This document shows positions 1 through 11,470 of a DNA stretch of 64,000 bases, piece by piece. Position 1 is the first letter of the stretch, and every line of letters begins with the position of its first letter. The position numbers and the translations under genes were made by a program. The DNA comes from Acanthamoeba lenticulata (lineage: Eukaryota; Discosea; Longamoebia; Acanthamoebidae). The notes under the pieces were generated by a model. It was not told the origin of the DNA. It was given only the letters and a program-made list of their open reading frames with translations, and did not search any database. The stretch spans positions 18,190 to 82,189 of the forward strand of contig NAVB01000092.1 of the NCBI GenBank assembly GCA_002179805.1, in the 5' to 3' direction.

Positions 1-1587
1 GAGCAGCCTGTGAGGTCGAGAAACTGGAGGGTCGCCGCGCACGCCGAGCTCGCTGGACAGACGGGAGGATGACGTCAGCTTCGCGTGGACCGCCACCTTA
101 ATAAATGTGCGCGGGGGATGGCGCACCGATGGTGGCGAGCGCGGCGTTGGAGATGTGCTTGCAGCGGCCGATGATCAGCTCCTCGAGGTGCGGCGCGCGG
201 GCGAGGAGTCTCGCGAGGCCAAACGACTGCGTCGCACCGGCGGCGGCTTTGTCGCTCAGGCGGCAGCGCGACACCGACAGCGCCCGGAGGTCCGCGCAGT
301 GCTCCGGCAGCGCCTCAAAGATCGCAGCGTTGGTGATCTATAGTACCATCATCATCATCACCACCGTCGCCATCATCATCATTAGTGAGGTGGGCAATCA
401 CTCACAGGTGCGCGGTGGTATGTGAACCTTGAGGCAGCCAAAGACGACGAGCTCCTGGAATTCGGGGCACGCACGCACCAGCGCAAAGATGCTTTTGTCG
501 CTCACGTTGGGACAGCGGGTCAGGTCGATCTTCCTGAGCGGGGATAGAGTGAGTGCCATCGCTTCATGAAAAAGAACAAAAAAGCAAAGAAAATGGAAAA
601 ACGAACCGGAGACGGGGACAAAGGGCGGCCACGGTGGCAACCACCGCGTCGTCCACGCGCGGGCATCGCGACAAGTCGAGGCTCGTCAGCGGCAGGATGC
701 CGCCGGGCGTCTTCTCTGTCCTCGTGCGTGTCGCCGGTCAGCCAACGGCACACGACACAGACGACACACACGACACACACGCACCGGCGAGCTGGGTGAA
801 GAAGGTGATGAGGTCGTGGGCCGAGAGGTTGACGCAGCGCCCGAGCGAGAGGTGGAGCAGGTGGAGGCATGGCGTGTCGACGATCTGCTGGAGGGCGTCG
901 CGCGTGAGGGTCTCGCCGCCGGCCAGGCTCAGCCGCTGCATGTCGGGCGCGAGGAACGCCGCGACATTGGCGTCAGTAAGCGCCTTGCGGCTGATGGCCG
1001 TCGCCAGCAGGGACTCGGCGATGGGCAGCGGCAGGACGGCGCTGAACGACTGCGCCCCGAGGCCGCGCAGGGCCGGCAGCAGGCCGGCGCGCATGACGGC
1101 GTCCACGCTCAGCTCCCTCAGCGGCAGCACGCCCCTGACCGTCCGCGGCCGACGCCCATCTAACGAAGATGATGATGACGTTGATGATGGAGCAGAGGAC
1201 GAGCCGGCGCTGGCATCGTCGTTGATTTTGGTAAAGTGGTAGATGGAGATGAGCGCCTGCGGCGGTACGTCGCCGTAGATGTCGTGAAGGACGGCCTCCA
1301 GTTCTGGCCGGCCGCTGAAGCCGTCGAGGCGGGCATCGGCGTCGGTCAGGGCCGCGTAGGGCTTCACCACGAGCCGCGTGATGCGGATGGCGCCCACAAA
1401 CTCTGCACCACAGCCGGTCAGCCACAGTACAAAAGACGTGGTCAAGCCGGCAGCGCAGGCGGGCCACCTTGGGATGGGTTGAGCTGCAGTGGCAGTACAG
1501 GCGCAGTGGGGCAGTGGATGCGACCGGGCGAGTAGCGGATGGTCGTGGTCTTGGCTCCGCTCTGGATCAGCGGGTAGAACTCCTCCC
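1..1587 (-). CDS. ASCH-domain plus leucine-rich-repeat protein (partial, runs off left edge)
   Basis: Multi-exon gene read right to left. Supported exons: 1468-1587, 785-1402 (possibly with a small intron near 1132-1204), 607-715, 428-533, 127-337, and one continuing off the left edge from about 53. The first two exons give an ASCH-like fold: FYPLIQSGAKTTTIR, then FVGAIRITRLVVKPYAALT and a YGD..SIYHF stretch. The following exons give AMN1/F-box-LRR type repeats (LTSLDLSRCPRVDD, KIDLTRCPNVSDKSIF, LEELIIGRCKHISNAAL). ASCH domains are RNA-binding-like; cysteine-type LRRs usually serve as substrate adaptors. I see no F-box, and both ends are incomplete: the start codon lies in an unplaced upstream exon and the C-terminus lies outside the window. 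Domain calls are from motif recognition. Confidence 0.6.
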
Positions 1588-1921
1588 TGGCCGTGTCGTG
1601 TCAGACGTTGCATGCACTTTAGCTTGAGAGAGAAAGGAGGTTGCAACCTGAGGCCTATGACGTCTCGCAGATGGAGGGGCACATCGTTAAAATCTTGGTG
1701 CAGCTGCTCGTGCAAGGCAGTGGCACTTGAGATTGAGCACTTGACAGGGAGCAAGTCAGCATCAACGTTCACTGGTGCCTCACCATGCAAGAGAAGACTG
1801 TAAGTGCAAGATCCATGTTCCATCCGCGATAGCTAAGTCTGCCTTGGCATACCGACAAAATAGAAGTTTTGCAACAGACAATGCCAACTGCTTATTTTGC
1901 TCAGAATACTTAATTTTAACA
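1588..1921. other. Intergenic or 5' region between LRR gene and tRNA
   Basis: The first exon and promoter of the left-edge LRR gene probably lie here. No exon with a convincing in-frame start could be placed, and nothing else recognisable is present. Confidence 0.4.
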
Positions 1922-1992
1922 GGCGCCGTAGTTAAGTGGTAAAATTCTCGCTTAGGGTGCGAGAGGCCCCGGTTCGATTCCGGGCGGCGCCC
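1922..1992 (+). tRNA. tRNA-Pro (anticodon AGG)
   Basis: A complete 71-nt cloverleaf can be folded by eye. Acceptor arm GGCGCCG (1922-1928) pairs with CGGCGCC (1985-1991), followed by discriminator C1992. The anticodon arm CTCGC-TTAGGGT-GCGAG gives anticodon AGG, which reads proline CCU (and CCC by inosine). The T arm CCCGG-TTCGATT-CCGGG carries the pol III B box; the D region TAGTTAAGTGG gives the A box. No intron. A T-rich stretch 3' of the gene (ATTCCTTTTGG) may act as a weak pol III terminator. Confidence 0.95.
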
Positions 1993-2240
1993 CATTCCTT
2001 TTGGTTACTTTGGCCACCCTCTCGTGCGCCATTGTGCTTTGCGTTTTGGCCAACACGGCACGTGGAGGAGCACCATTTGCACATGAACAAACTGTGTCAC
2101 AGCTGCCTTTGGCCACTTTTATTGGATGGGGAAGCTGTACAGCCCATCAAATAGCCATGCCTGTGCAAGCAGAAGCTGCGCGCAGCTTGGGAGCGAGCTG
2201 GAGGCACGCATCCAGCCCATAAACAGCTTGTTGGTATTGT

Positions 2241-3079
2241 TCACGCATAAACAATAAGCAGAATGATGCCCACTACAATTGCCAGCAGCAACTGTCAACA
2301 ACAACAACATAGAGGTAAGCAATGAGAGTCCGGACGTGACGGAGCAGGCGATGAGGGTACGTACCAAGCAGCTGAAGACAAGGGCAAGTGTCCAGAAGAT
2401 GTTGCGCCTTCGCTCCATGCATTTTTGTTCTCTGGCCACGTGAGCAAACTCATCCGCCTGAAGACTGAGCTTGTCAGCATCATCCAGGACCTGTTCCAAC
2501 TTGAGCTCCCTTCCCCCGATGCCGTCCAGAACGTTGAGTGCCTCGTTTTTCACGTCCTCCACCTTGTTCTGGACTTGAGTGAGCTTGTCGAGCCGTGCTG
2601 GGTCAGAGAAGGCAGCCTGGGAATGGCGAACGTCAGTCATGCTGCCGCGGATGCATGAGTCAAAGAGAGGGTGACACACCATCTGCGCTTGAATGAACCG
2701 TGCAAAGGCAGACACGTTTTGGCGATCTTCATACTCTGCCTCGTCGTAGTGGTTTCGCACAGCCTCCAGGAAGCCAAAGGCGATTCGCCCCTTCAGGTCG
2801 TCTTCCTTTCCCACGCAGAGGTAGACCACGCTGTCCGCCACGAGCACGTAGTACATGTACCTGCCAGCACGACGACCGAAAGAATGAGGCACATTCTGCA
2901 CCTTCAAGCTGAGGCGAGTGCATGTACCCGCTATCGGCAAAGGCTTGTTTGCCCTCTTGTTGGTGGTTGATGTGTTTGACAATACGGCGCGCCGTGTCAA
3001 CAAACTCGCCATGCTCCTTCACAGCCTCCGTCACGCGGCCATCCACCTCCACCACCAAGGCCGCGGCAATTGCTGTCAT
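2241..3079 (-). CDS. VAMP7-like longin R-SNARE
   Basis: Three exons (2928-3079, 2365-2860, 2241-2291) join to 699 nt, 232 residues. The N-terminus (MTAIAAALVVEVDGRVTEA) and the following YMYYVLVADSVVYLCV strand form a longin domain (about residues 1-115). A SNARE coiled coil follows (about 125-185), with the zero-layer arginine in GGRELKLEQVLDDADKL aligning with the R of VAMP7 QRGERLELL. The C-terminal anchor is completed only after the last intron: NIFWTLALVFSCL joins LLAIVVGIILLIVYA and stops, as expected for a tail-anchored vesicle SNARE. Length matches VAMP7 (about 220). Inferred role: fusion of endosomal, lysosomal or contractile-vacuole vesicles. Sure of family; subfamily (VAMP7 versus VAMP71/72) not settled. 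Confidence 0.9.
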
Positions 3080-3469
3080 GATGATGTCGTGTTGATGTAG
3101 TCGTTTAGGTGTATGGGAGTCTCTTAAGCTGTTGGAAAGAACCGCTACGTGACCCGCCGAACTTGGTTTAAAGCCTAGCCGGGCGGAGTCGTGCGTCCAC
3201 TCACAGCCAAAAACCCCAGAGGGCGAACGAATTTCGCTGAGGCCCACAGCAGCTCGGCCCCTTGTCGGGTCTTGCTGTAACAACGACTACTTGGTTCTTT
3301 CACCATGATGGGACACATGAAAGCAGTAGACTTCGTGGGCCTGCCGGTGGAACAAGAGAATGAGCGCGCATATCCGAGGTGCACGTCAACATTACAGGGC
3401 AGGTGCGACAGACCGGAGGAAGCAAGACGGTCTGTGTACAAGTGCGTCTAGTGTACAACATGAGCAACA
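3080..3469. other. Intergenic, promoter side of the R-SNARE gene
   Basis: 390 bp between the R-SNARE start (minus strand) and the stop of the upstream coiled-coil gene. Open frames here (for example minus 3175-3441) show no family similarity and I take them as chance. Confidence 0.5.
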
Positions 3470-4039
3470 TCACGCTGCAGAGTCATGATGAGGTCGATCT
3501 TCAGCCGCCATGCGGTCGCTTTCGTGCTCCTCAGTAGCCATGTTACGGCGGCGCTTGGCGGGACTGCCTTGCCTGTCCATGGACTTGGATCTCACCCGCT
3601 CTACGAGCGACAGCACGTCTGCCAGACTGGCGGCCAGGTCGTCTACTTCGGGGCCACCCAAGCTGTCTGTTGATGCAGCATCGTCTTGATTCGCCTCGCC
3701 TTCTGAGTCGTCCTCTTCAGCTAGTTTTTTCTTGTAGAATCGAACGATTTCCTGGGCAAGGGGACGCAGTCTGGTGGTCAGGAGCCGCTCTTTCTCATCA
3801 AGCCAAAACCGCCACTCCTTGAGCGCGGCAGACATTGCGTCAAAGCCGCTGGCAGTGCGCCACAGATCGATCTTCTCCGTAGCAACTGCCTCCATGCGCC
3901 TCACTTCAGCTGAGATAGCCAGCAGTTCATCAAACCGCTCATCAATTTCCTTTTCGCCCTGGTCGGCGTTCTCCCGACTTTTGCGTTTTCCCATTCTTCT
4001 TGTCTCTTCCTCCATCGTTGTTGTGGTTTTGTGGAGCAA
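3470..4039 (-). CDS. Small coiled-coil acidic/basic protein, unknown function
   Basis: A single-exon reading frame of 189 residues (181 if the second ATG at 4015, in better spacing from the divergent neighbour, is used). Near the N-terminus is a basic patch (MGKRKSRE), then a charged helical region (about residues 35-115: IDERFDELLAISAEVRRME, WRFWLDEKERLLTTRLRPL), an acidic serine-rich linker, and a basic RKRRR-like patch near the C-terminus (SPAKRRRNMATEE) that could be a nuclear localisation signal. I do not recognise the family. It starts head to head with the OSCA/CSC1 gene, only about 65-90 bp apart. Confidence 0.6.
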   Translation of the reverse strand: MLHKTTTTMEEETRRMGKRKSRENADQGEKEIDERFDELLAISAEVRRMEAVATEKIDLWRTASGFDAMSAALKEWRFWLDEKERLLTTRLRPLAQEIVRFYKKKLAEEDDSEGEANQDDAASTDSLGGPEVDDLAASLADVLSLVERVRSKSMDRQGSPAKRRRNMATEEHESDRMAAEDRPHHDSAA

Positions 4040-4104
4040 TAAACTGTTATTATTGTAACTTTTCTTCCTCTGTTTCTCACCTCGAGGGTTGTGTCACGCA
4101 CAAG
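4040..4104. promoter_or_regulatory. Very short divergent promoter
   Basis: About 65 bp separate the outermost start codons of the coiled-coil gene (minus) and the OSCA/CSC1 channel gene (plus), so both transcription starts must lie in or beside this stretch. AT-rich relative to flanks; no TATA box is obvious. Confidence 0.5.
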
Positions 4105-7100
4105 ATGGAAGAAGAGGAGGTACTGATGGTGCCAAGGGTGGAGCAGCTTACCGTGCACGCACGTCGCGCGTTGGCGACAAATACCACCGAGGATCTTTCG
4201 TTGGAAAAGTTTTACACGTCCATCTATATCAACCTCACCATAGGGGCGCTGTGCATTATCGGCTTCTCCCTCATCCACAGACGCAAAATCTTCCATCTCT
4301 ACAAATTCTACGCCCCAAGAAAGAAAGCGATTGATAATCCCATCTCGGCCACCTTCTGGAAGAGCCTCGTCCTGTGGATTTGGCAAAGCCTGAGGTGCGG
4401 TCCACCTTTGCAGCTTGTCCTCACGATGCAGCACGTGCCGCGTGATACGGAGTCCTTGTCTTATTCATTCTTATTCCATTTGCAAAAGGTACCAAGATGA
4501 GCGCCTGTGGCGAACACACGGACCTGATGCGCTGGTCTACGTGCAGTTCATCAGGCTCTGCCTTTGGGTGCCTTCCTCCTCCTCTTCCCCTTCATTCCCT
4601 CTCAGCTTAGGCCCTGTCTCATGATGTTGCCCTCTTGTGGCTCATGCACACCATGTACAGCTGAGCGTGGGCCTCATGTTCGTGGGCGTCACCGTCATCC
4701 TGCCCATCAACTTCTCGGGCAACGACCCCTCCGTGACCGAGATGGGCCAGTTCACCATCTCCAATCTCGACAACAACGACTCTAGGCTGATCGCCCACAG
4801 TAAGGCTTTGCCCCTCTTCCTCCTGCCCCTCTCGTCGTTTGCTGCTTGATGTTGTTGCTGATCGACCATCGCGCCACAGTCGTGTTCACGTATCTGTACT
4901 CGTTTGGCGGCTACTTCGTCCTGTGGCGTAGCTTCCGAAACTACGCCATCGTGCGCCGGCGCTACATGGACCGGTGCGCCACAGCTCTGCTTGATCGTGG
5001 TGATGATGACAACGTTGCTGATGATGATGATGATCATGGTGCAGGAGCGAGCCGCGCAGCTTCACGCTTTTGCTGCGCGACATTCCGGACCGCCTGATGG
5101 ACAAACCCGAGCTCCAGCGCTGGTGCGGTACTCCTCGATCACCGCTTCCACACTTGCTCCAGCATGGGCCAACGCGCGCTGACACAACTGCGCGCCTGCC
5201 AGGTTCGAGGACCACCTGCGCACCAAGGTGGTCGATGTGCAGTTTGTGTACTCGGCGCAGTCGCTCGACCGCCTCAAGAAGAAGCGCAACAAGTACCTCG
5301 ACAAGCTCGAGCGCGCCGAGCTCCAGTTCCAATACCGCAAGCAGAAGCACGAGCATAGGCAGCAGAAACGTGAAGTCGGCCTCTGGGACCGGTAACGCAC
5401 ACGCGCGCGCGTACGTGCACGCACAGACTTGGGGGTGACGCGCGTGACGTGTGTTTAACTGCAGGTTTGTGGACGCGACGGTCTACTACATGACGCTCAA
5501 GTGCCTCTGGGGCTCCCGCAAGCACGGCGACTACCAGAGCCTCGACGACCTGCGGCCAGTCAAGCGCCTCGGCTGGTCCTGCTTCGCCCTCTTTGGGCCC
5601 AAGGTGCCGCCTCATTGACGCCAGCGTCATCTCGTCTCGCACGAGCTTATCATCATCACCCTTGTATGCATGAAGGTGGACGCGATCGCGTACTACCGGG
5701 ACAAGATCAAGAGGATCAACAAGGTCATCAAGAACCACCTCAGGTACAGAGCTCTGCCTTCACATGCCAATCATTCTTGTATGCGCGCGCATTCCATTCA
5801 TTCTTGCATTGGTGGCCTGCAGGTCGACGGTGGTGGAGAAGCGCTTCAGGAAGGCGCACTCGGCCTTTGTCACCTTCGACTCGATGTACCCGGCGCGCGC
5901 CCCGCCGCAGCCCTTCATCGATCCCCACCTCATGCGCCTCGAAGCCGCCCCCGGTAGCCGCCCCGCGCCCGCCTCCCTTCTTCTCCTCCTTAGCAACATC
6001 GTGTTGGCCGCCACCTTAACCAAGCCTCACGGCAACAACGACAACGACAACAACAACACAGACCCGTCAGACGTGAACTGGAGCCAGGTGACGATTCCGT
6101 TCTTCTCGCGGCTCGTGCGGATGGGGCTCGTGAGCGGAGCCCTGACCGTGCTCATCGTCGTGTGGATCTTCCCGGTCGTCGCCGTCCAGTCGCTGGCCAA
6201 CCTCCAGACCCTGTCCCGCGTCGAATACCTCTCCTGGCTCCAGCGTACGCTCGTCGTCTTGATGAAGATGAAGATGACGGTGGATGGTGGCTGATGTTGG
6301 TGGTGGCTGACGGTGGTGAACCACGTTCGCAGCGATCATCGACGTGATAAACGAAATCAGCCCGCAGCTGCTGCCCATCATCGAGGGCTACCTGCCCTCG
6401 CTGGTGCTGCTCATCTTCATCTCCATCACCAAGCCCATCATCGCGTTCCTCTACTCGCACCAGGGCGAGTCCAGCCACTCGGCCATCGAGTGGAAGACGA
6501 TGGCCACCTACTGGGGCTTCCTCATCATCAACGTCTTCCTCGTCTCCACCGTCGGCGGCACCTTGTTCAAGGTTATTATTAATTATTTTTATCATTTATT
6601 TATTCGTTTATTTTACAAATTTATTCATTGCTCAATCATTTTTGTCGACGACAGGTGCTGGACGACTTTATCGCGAATCCGCGATCGATCGTGGACCTGC
6701 TGGCAGGGTCGCTGCCGCAGCAGAGCGGTTTCTTCATCAATTATCTACTCGTCATTGGTGCGTTACTTATCATCTTTCTTTTATCTTTATTTTTTTATTC
6801 TTATAGCCCTCGCACGAATGTTGTCCAGCGTTCGGCCGTCTGCCGCTGAAACTGTTTCGCATTCCGGCCCTCGTGCAACGCATCTTCACCATCCTCCTCT
6901 GCCGCCCCGTCACTGAGCGCGAGGTTCGTCCTTCCATTTTGCTCTTGTTTTTTTTTAGAAAATATATTTATTTAAAAATATTTGAAAAATGCAGAAGAAG
7001 AAGCGTTACAGGCCGGAACCGTTCGACTACTCGCTGGAGGTGGCCGAAGAGCTCCTGGTCCGCATCCGCTCCCGCGCCCTTGCCTTCCTCTTCTTCCCTC

Positions 7101-8742
7101 ATGAGGCCAGCTTGCTCATAGCGCATTCTCTCGTCATCATCATCATCATTTGCGCGCCACACACACACGCACGCAGGTGTTCACGGTGACGCTGTGCTAC
7201 AGCTTGATGGCGCCGCTGATCACCGTCTTCGGGTTCGCCTACTTCGTCCTCGTGTTCTTCATCAATCGCTACAACCTCATCTACGTCAACGAGCAGCGGT
7301 GGCAAGGCGGCGGTACTCCCACTCGCCTCCCCCCCACCCAATCGAGCATGGCCCGGCCTCACCCACGCGCGCACCTGCAGGGACCATGTGGGAGTTTGTT
7401 TACCACCTCTTCATGTCGGCCATCCTCCTCTTCCAGCTCATCATGCTCGGCATCCTCGGTATGCAACTCGCTGCCGCGCTTTCAAGCTTGGGGCAGTGTT
7501 GTGCTGACGTCAGCATTACGTCACGTCGGTGATGGACAGGGCTGTCGCAGTACGGCGGCGGCTTTACGCTCACGGCGCTGCCCTTCATCACGGCCTTTCT
7601 CTGGTTCACGATCCACCGCTACTGGCACCACACCACCACCGGCGGTACGCACACGCTCTTTCCCCCTCATCTAGCGCTGCGGCTTGGCTGAAGCCCTCTC
7701 CTCCCTCGTGTGCGTGCAGGGCCGCTCGAGGGCACCGACGTGCTCCGGCCGACGTCGTGGGACGACTTCGTCGGGGCCTACCTGCAGCCGCCGCTGCAGA
7801 ACGAGGAGGAGGACGTCGTGGACGACGGGTGGTACGACGAGGACGCCGAGTCGAGCGCCAGCCCGGACCGGACCGTCAAGCCCCTCGACGAGTCCACTCT
7901 GGCCGGCGCCGAGCTGTGGAGCTGGAAGACCTCCCAGATGCAGACCACCCTGCGGTTCGTCCTTCTTCCTCCTCTTCGTCGTACTTCTCGTCCCCGTCGT
8001 CTTCCTTGCTCTCGTCCTCGTCGTCGTTCTCGTCCTTTTCGCGCCGCACGACAATGACGTGGAACGTGGCGCGTGCAGGCGGGGCAAGAACAAGCTGCTG
8101 GGCTCGAAGGCGAACCACGCCTTCATCTCGCCGCTGCTCGACCCGCTGCTGGGCGACGACCTCCTCCTCGACTTGACCTCCGACGCCGACGACGATGACA
8201 ACGACGAGGAGAAGGACCGCGGCACCTACCAGCGCCCGCGTTTGGGCAGCGACGCCGACGGCAGCGGCAGCAGTAACGGCAGTAATGGCGGCAGCAACGG
8301 CGGTGGCGAGGCGAGCCGCCGAAGTCGGCGCGGAAGCGACGAGGCGAGAAGGAAGAGCGAGGCCCGGAGGTCGAAGGAGAAGGGCAAGATGACCGACAAG
8401 CAGACCAGCGCGCGGCACCGCTCGATCGAGGAAGTAGAACGTGAGGAGGACGCGGGCGTGCGTTACAGTGTCGGCGGCGACGTAGAGCGCGGCGAGATCG
8501 GCGGATGGACTCGTCGGCGAAGCAGTGGCGATGACGGTGAGGATGCCGCTGAACCAGTCCACATCGTGCCTGACGTCGAGCAGCAGCTCGAGGGCGCGCA
8601 GCAGGCGATGCCAGTGCCACCAGTGCGACGGCGCTCGGGCGCGGGCGCAGCGGCAGGCGAGCGCGAGGACAGCGTCGAGGCGACGAGCGACGAGAGCAGC
8701 CTCGGCTCGAGTGAAGACAGCAAACTCGTGCGCCTCAACTAA
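4105..8742 (+). CDS. OSCA/CSC1/TMEM63-family mechanosensitive cation channel
   Basis: Nineteen exons sum to 3108 nt (1035 residues): 4105-4394, 4489-4567, 4661-4799, 4880-4973, 5045-5122, 5203-5391, 5465-5603, 5676-5743, 5823-5953, 6062-6244, 6333-6571, 6655-6757, 6829-6923, 6995-7057, 7177-7312, 7381-7458, 7540-7644, 7720-7954, 8079-8742. Family hallmarks appear in order: N-terminal membrane segments, YLYSFGGYFVLWRSFRNY, SFTLLLRDIPD opening the cytosolic RNA-recognition-like domain, the APDPSDVNW motif before the pore domain, ISPQLLPIIEGYLPSLVLL, and YSLMAPLITVFGFAYF. These are the DUF221 signatures of calcium-permeable osmo/mechanosensitive channels at the plasma membrane. The last exon adds a tail of about 220 residues, acidic then RS/E-rich, that the core family lacks. 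Confident on family. Confidence 0.92.
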
Positions 8743-10087
8743 CCTTGCCACGTCAGCAACAATTTTTGTAATTTGTTTTTCTCTTTTCTTTCGATTCAAA
8801 AAAGGCCACACGTGATCTCACATCCAAAGGCAAAAGATTCAAGAGCTGATCTAGAGCAGGCATGGTGCGTTGCACCTCTTGGCTTTTCTTTTTGAGGGCA
8901 AGGACGTGCTGGGCCTAATGAGAGGGGGTTGAGAGCAGTCGGCGTTGTTCAATTTTCAGAGTTTCTTGGTGGTTGTGATGCTCATCATTTGCACATGCAC
9001 CTACATTCGAGAACGTGCTCCTGCTCTTCTTGATCGCAACAAGGAGGGGTATGCAGCTCTCCTTCTCTCTCCCCCCCTCCCGCTTCCCTCTGGGTCTGCG
9101 ACGCTGCTGACGATTTCTCCATTTATGGCCTTAATTCAGCGCTCTGGGTCTCTTCTGGAAGGCAGCTCGCATCGGTACGATGCGATCCTTGAACACTTTT
9201 TCAACTGCTCTCTACCGGCTCACGCTGCATCTTGCTTAAAACAGGCGAGCGAGCAAGCGGGGTAGTATCAGCGTCGATGATAGGGATGAGCCTCTACGTC
9301 CTTTTCCTGGTGTAGCCCGGAGTAAGAACTCGTGCGAAGGCGCCAGTTGTTGTGTGTGCGACCAACACGTGACGCATCAGCGGCAACGCCGCGCACTGAC
9401 GCGTCGCTCATGATGCTTGTGGATCGATGCACATGCCTTTGCAGCTCCACTTCACTACCAGGGGCCGTCTAGGTGGATCGCCCGGTGCGCTGGCTCCCTT
9501 GCGGCGTGGCTAGTGCAGAATGTGTAGGGCGAGCAACTCAGGGAAACGTCACGAGAGTGCTCCCCCTTAACAGCGACAGACATATTCTGTGGCAGCCCAC
9601 GTGCTTAACGCAGACCAGCGAGCAAGTCCATATGCCAATCGCATCAGGATCTGCGCCCGTCACATCTCAAACGAAGAAACTCCGAGATTGACCAAGCTGA
9701 GTTGCCATTGGCCCGTGCTAGGCGAGCTCGCAACCTGCGCGTGGTGAGATGGTCAATTTTATGGTGCCTCGTCATGACGTGTTCAATTGGACGTCATGAC
9801 ACCATGACATCGGGGTGCGGCAGCTGGCGCGGTGGTCGCATACAACAGAAAAAGTCTCTTCGCCTTTGTCGCGGGAAGCGAGCAGACCGTTTTCGTCGTC
9901 CCACCGCACCACCTGGCTGCTGTCGTCGTCCTTCCCTTGTGTTCTTTACTCCAAACCCAACCCCTCATCCTCCGCCACCAGACCGAAGCAAGCGCCCGTT
10001 TGGCGGGAGCGTCCGTCACAGCCCATCGCCATTTTATTTTGATCCACTGCCGTCAGTGAGTGGTGCGCACCCTGTGTCCCTCTTCTG
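8743..10087. other. Gene-poor interval between channel and F-box genes
   Basis: About 1.3 kb in which no open frame on either strand shows a recognisable family or convincing exon chain. It holds the 3' region of the channel gene and presumably the promoter of the F-box gene. A perfect 10-bp inverted repeat sits at 9771-9800 (separate entry). Confidence 0.5.
9771..9800. repeat. Inverted repeat GTCATGACGT / ACGTCATGAC
   Basis: Ten-base arms at 9771-9780 and 9791-9800 are exact reverse complements around a 10-base spacer. Each arm contains TGACGT-type half sites resembling a CRE/bZIP site. It lies about 290 bp upstream of the F-box start codon. Confidence 0.6.
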
Positions 10088-11374
10088 ATGGACGCCAGCA
10101 AGGCCAGCGCCACGTTCCCTCTCCTCATCCTGCCCCGAGAACTCGTTCTACATGTTCTCTCCTTCGTCGACCAACCCGTACGTGGATCCCGCTTCTTCTT
10201 CTTCTTCGTCAATCGAATATAGCCGACTCACCGTCCAAGCACCTACTCACGACAGAGGGACGTGGCGGCTCTTCTTCTCTCGGGACCGGAGGTTTACGAC
10301 ATCGTCGTCTCCACCGAACGGTTAAAATATGTAAGTCAACCGTTAAAACACAGATGTGGCCGGCTTGTAAACGACGACGCTAACCGCACAAGGCCATTAT
10401 GTGTTTGCGGGCGCTGTGACAGTTGCTTCACCTCCCCAAGTTTGATGCGCAACACAGTGTCGATGTCAAGCTGTCTGACGGAGGGAGGCGCGCCGTTTGC
10501 GCGGTCAACCTTCCGCCCGGCTGCCCCACTTGGCGACGAACAACGGCCTTTGTCGCCGCCCCAAAGGAGACCAACCTCGAGCCACAATTCTACCACTTCC
10601 GGCTAACCGGCCAACCCAGTATGCCATCTTCTTTCTCTCCATCCATGTACTACGTTTGGAAAAACTCACACGGCTTCTTCTTGGAACTTGCAGGCAGCAA
10701 GTTCTGCTTCGCCATCAGTTCTAGGCGACCAGAAACCAACGCCTCGCAGGTTGACGTCCCGCAGTGGGACCTCAGCCGCGAGTCCTTCTTCATGGCGTAC
10801 TACTTCCGGTCAGGCAGCCTCCACTCCTATGGCAGCCCCGCCCTCTACCGGTACGCAACCCTCCCTGGGTTGAAGCTTCTTCTGGAACACCGTAGAGCTC
10901 ATCATGGCCTTGGTTTGGCTGCGCAGACGGGAGGCGATTGAGGAAGCGCGATATGAGCAGGGCGACATCATCAGCATCCAGATCGGCCTCAAGAGCGCCC
11001 AGGAATCGCAGGACCTGACCCCCGAGTGGAAGAGTCCGCTGCAGCTGTTTGACCGTGGCCAGAGTCGGAAGGGCGCAGAGGCGCCGGTCCGGCTGGTGAG
11101 CTACGCCATCCTCTACAAGAACTATGAAATGGTGCACGATCCACTCGTACGTTCACCTTGATCTCCTTGCTGTTGCATCACACTTCATGCCTCTTACCGT
11201 GCGGAGACGTTGCGTCGCATACACCAACAGGAATTCGTGGGCGTTCAACAGTGGCCCCTCTTCGTGGGCGTCTCCTTCACCACCGCGACCGCAGGTGAGG
11301 CCGTCGAGATCGTGTGCCCGCCCGAAGGCGCTTTCCGTCCCGTCCTTCCCAACCCCTCCCCGTCTACTCCTTGA
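10088..11374 (+). CDS. F-box protein
   Basis: Six exons (10088-10177, 10256-10330, 10423-10618, 10694-10850, 10927-11146, 11231-11374) sum to 882 nt, 293 residues. The N-terminus LLILPRELVLHVLSFVDQP, continued after the first intron by RDVAALLLSGPEVYDIV, fits an F-box (LP.EL...ILSFLD), the Skp1-binding module of SCF ubiquitin ligases. The remainder has beta-rich stretches (VDVPQWDLSRESFFMAYYF, FVGVQQWPLFVGVSFTTAT) that may form a substrate-recognition or SPRY-like fold, but I do not recognise it. Divisible exon sum and clean phases support the model. The role as a ubiquitin-ligase adaptor is inference from the F-box only. Confidence 0.75.
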
Positions 11375-11470
11375 TTGAACCATTGTCCGCTGCGCGCCTT
11401 TGTACTTTTCACGTTTTACCAAAGCAAAAAGATAAAAAGAAAAGATGAGATTCGAAGAACGAGGTTGGAG

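Noticed and set aside
340..385. (ATC/CAT)n repeat as a CRISPR-like or regulatory array
   Set aside because: A simple trinucleotide microsatellite inside an intron; the same type recurs in other introns (for example 14930-14980, 59757-59840).
9268..9691. Small open frames in the gene-poor interval
   Set aside because: No family similarity, no splice partners, and no third-position composition bias like neighbouring exons.
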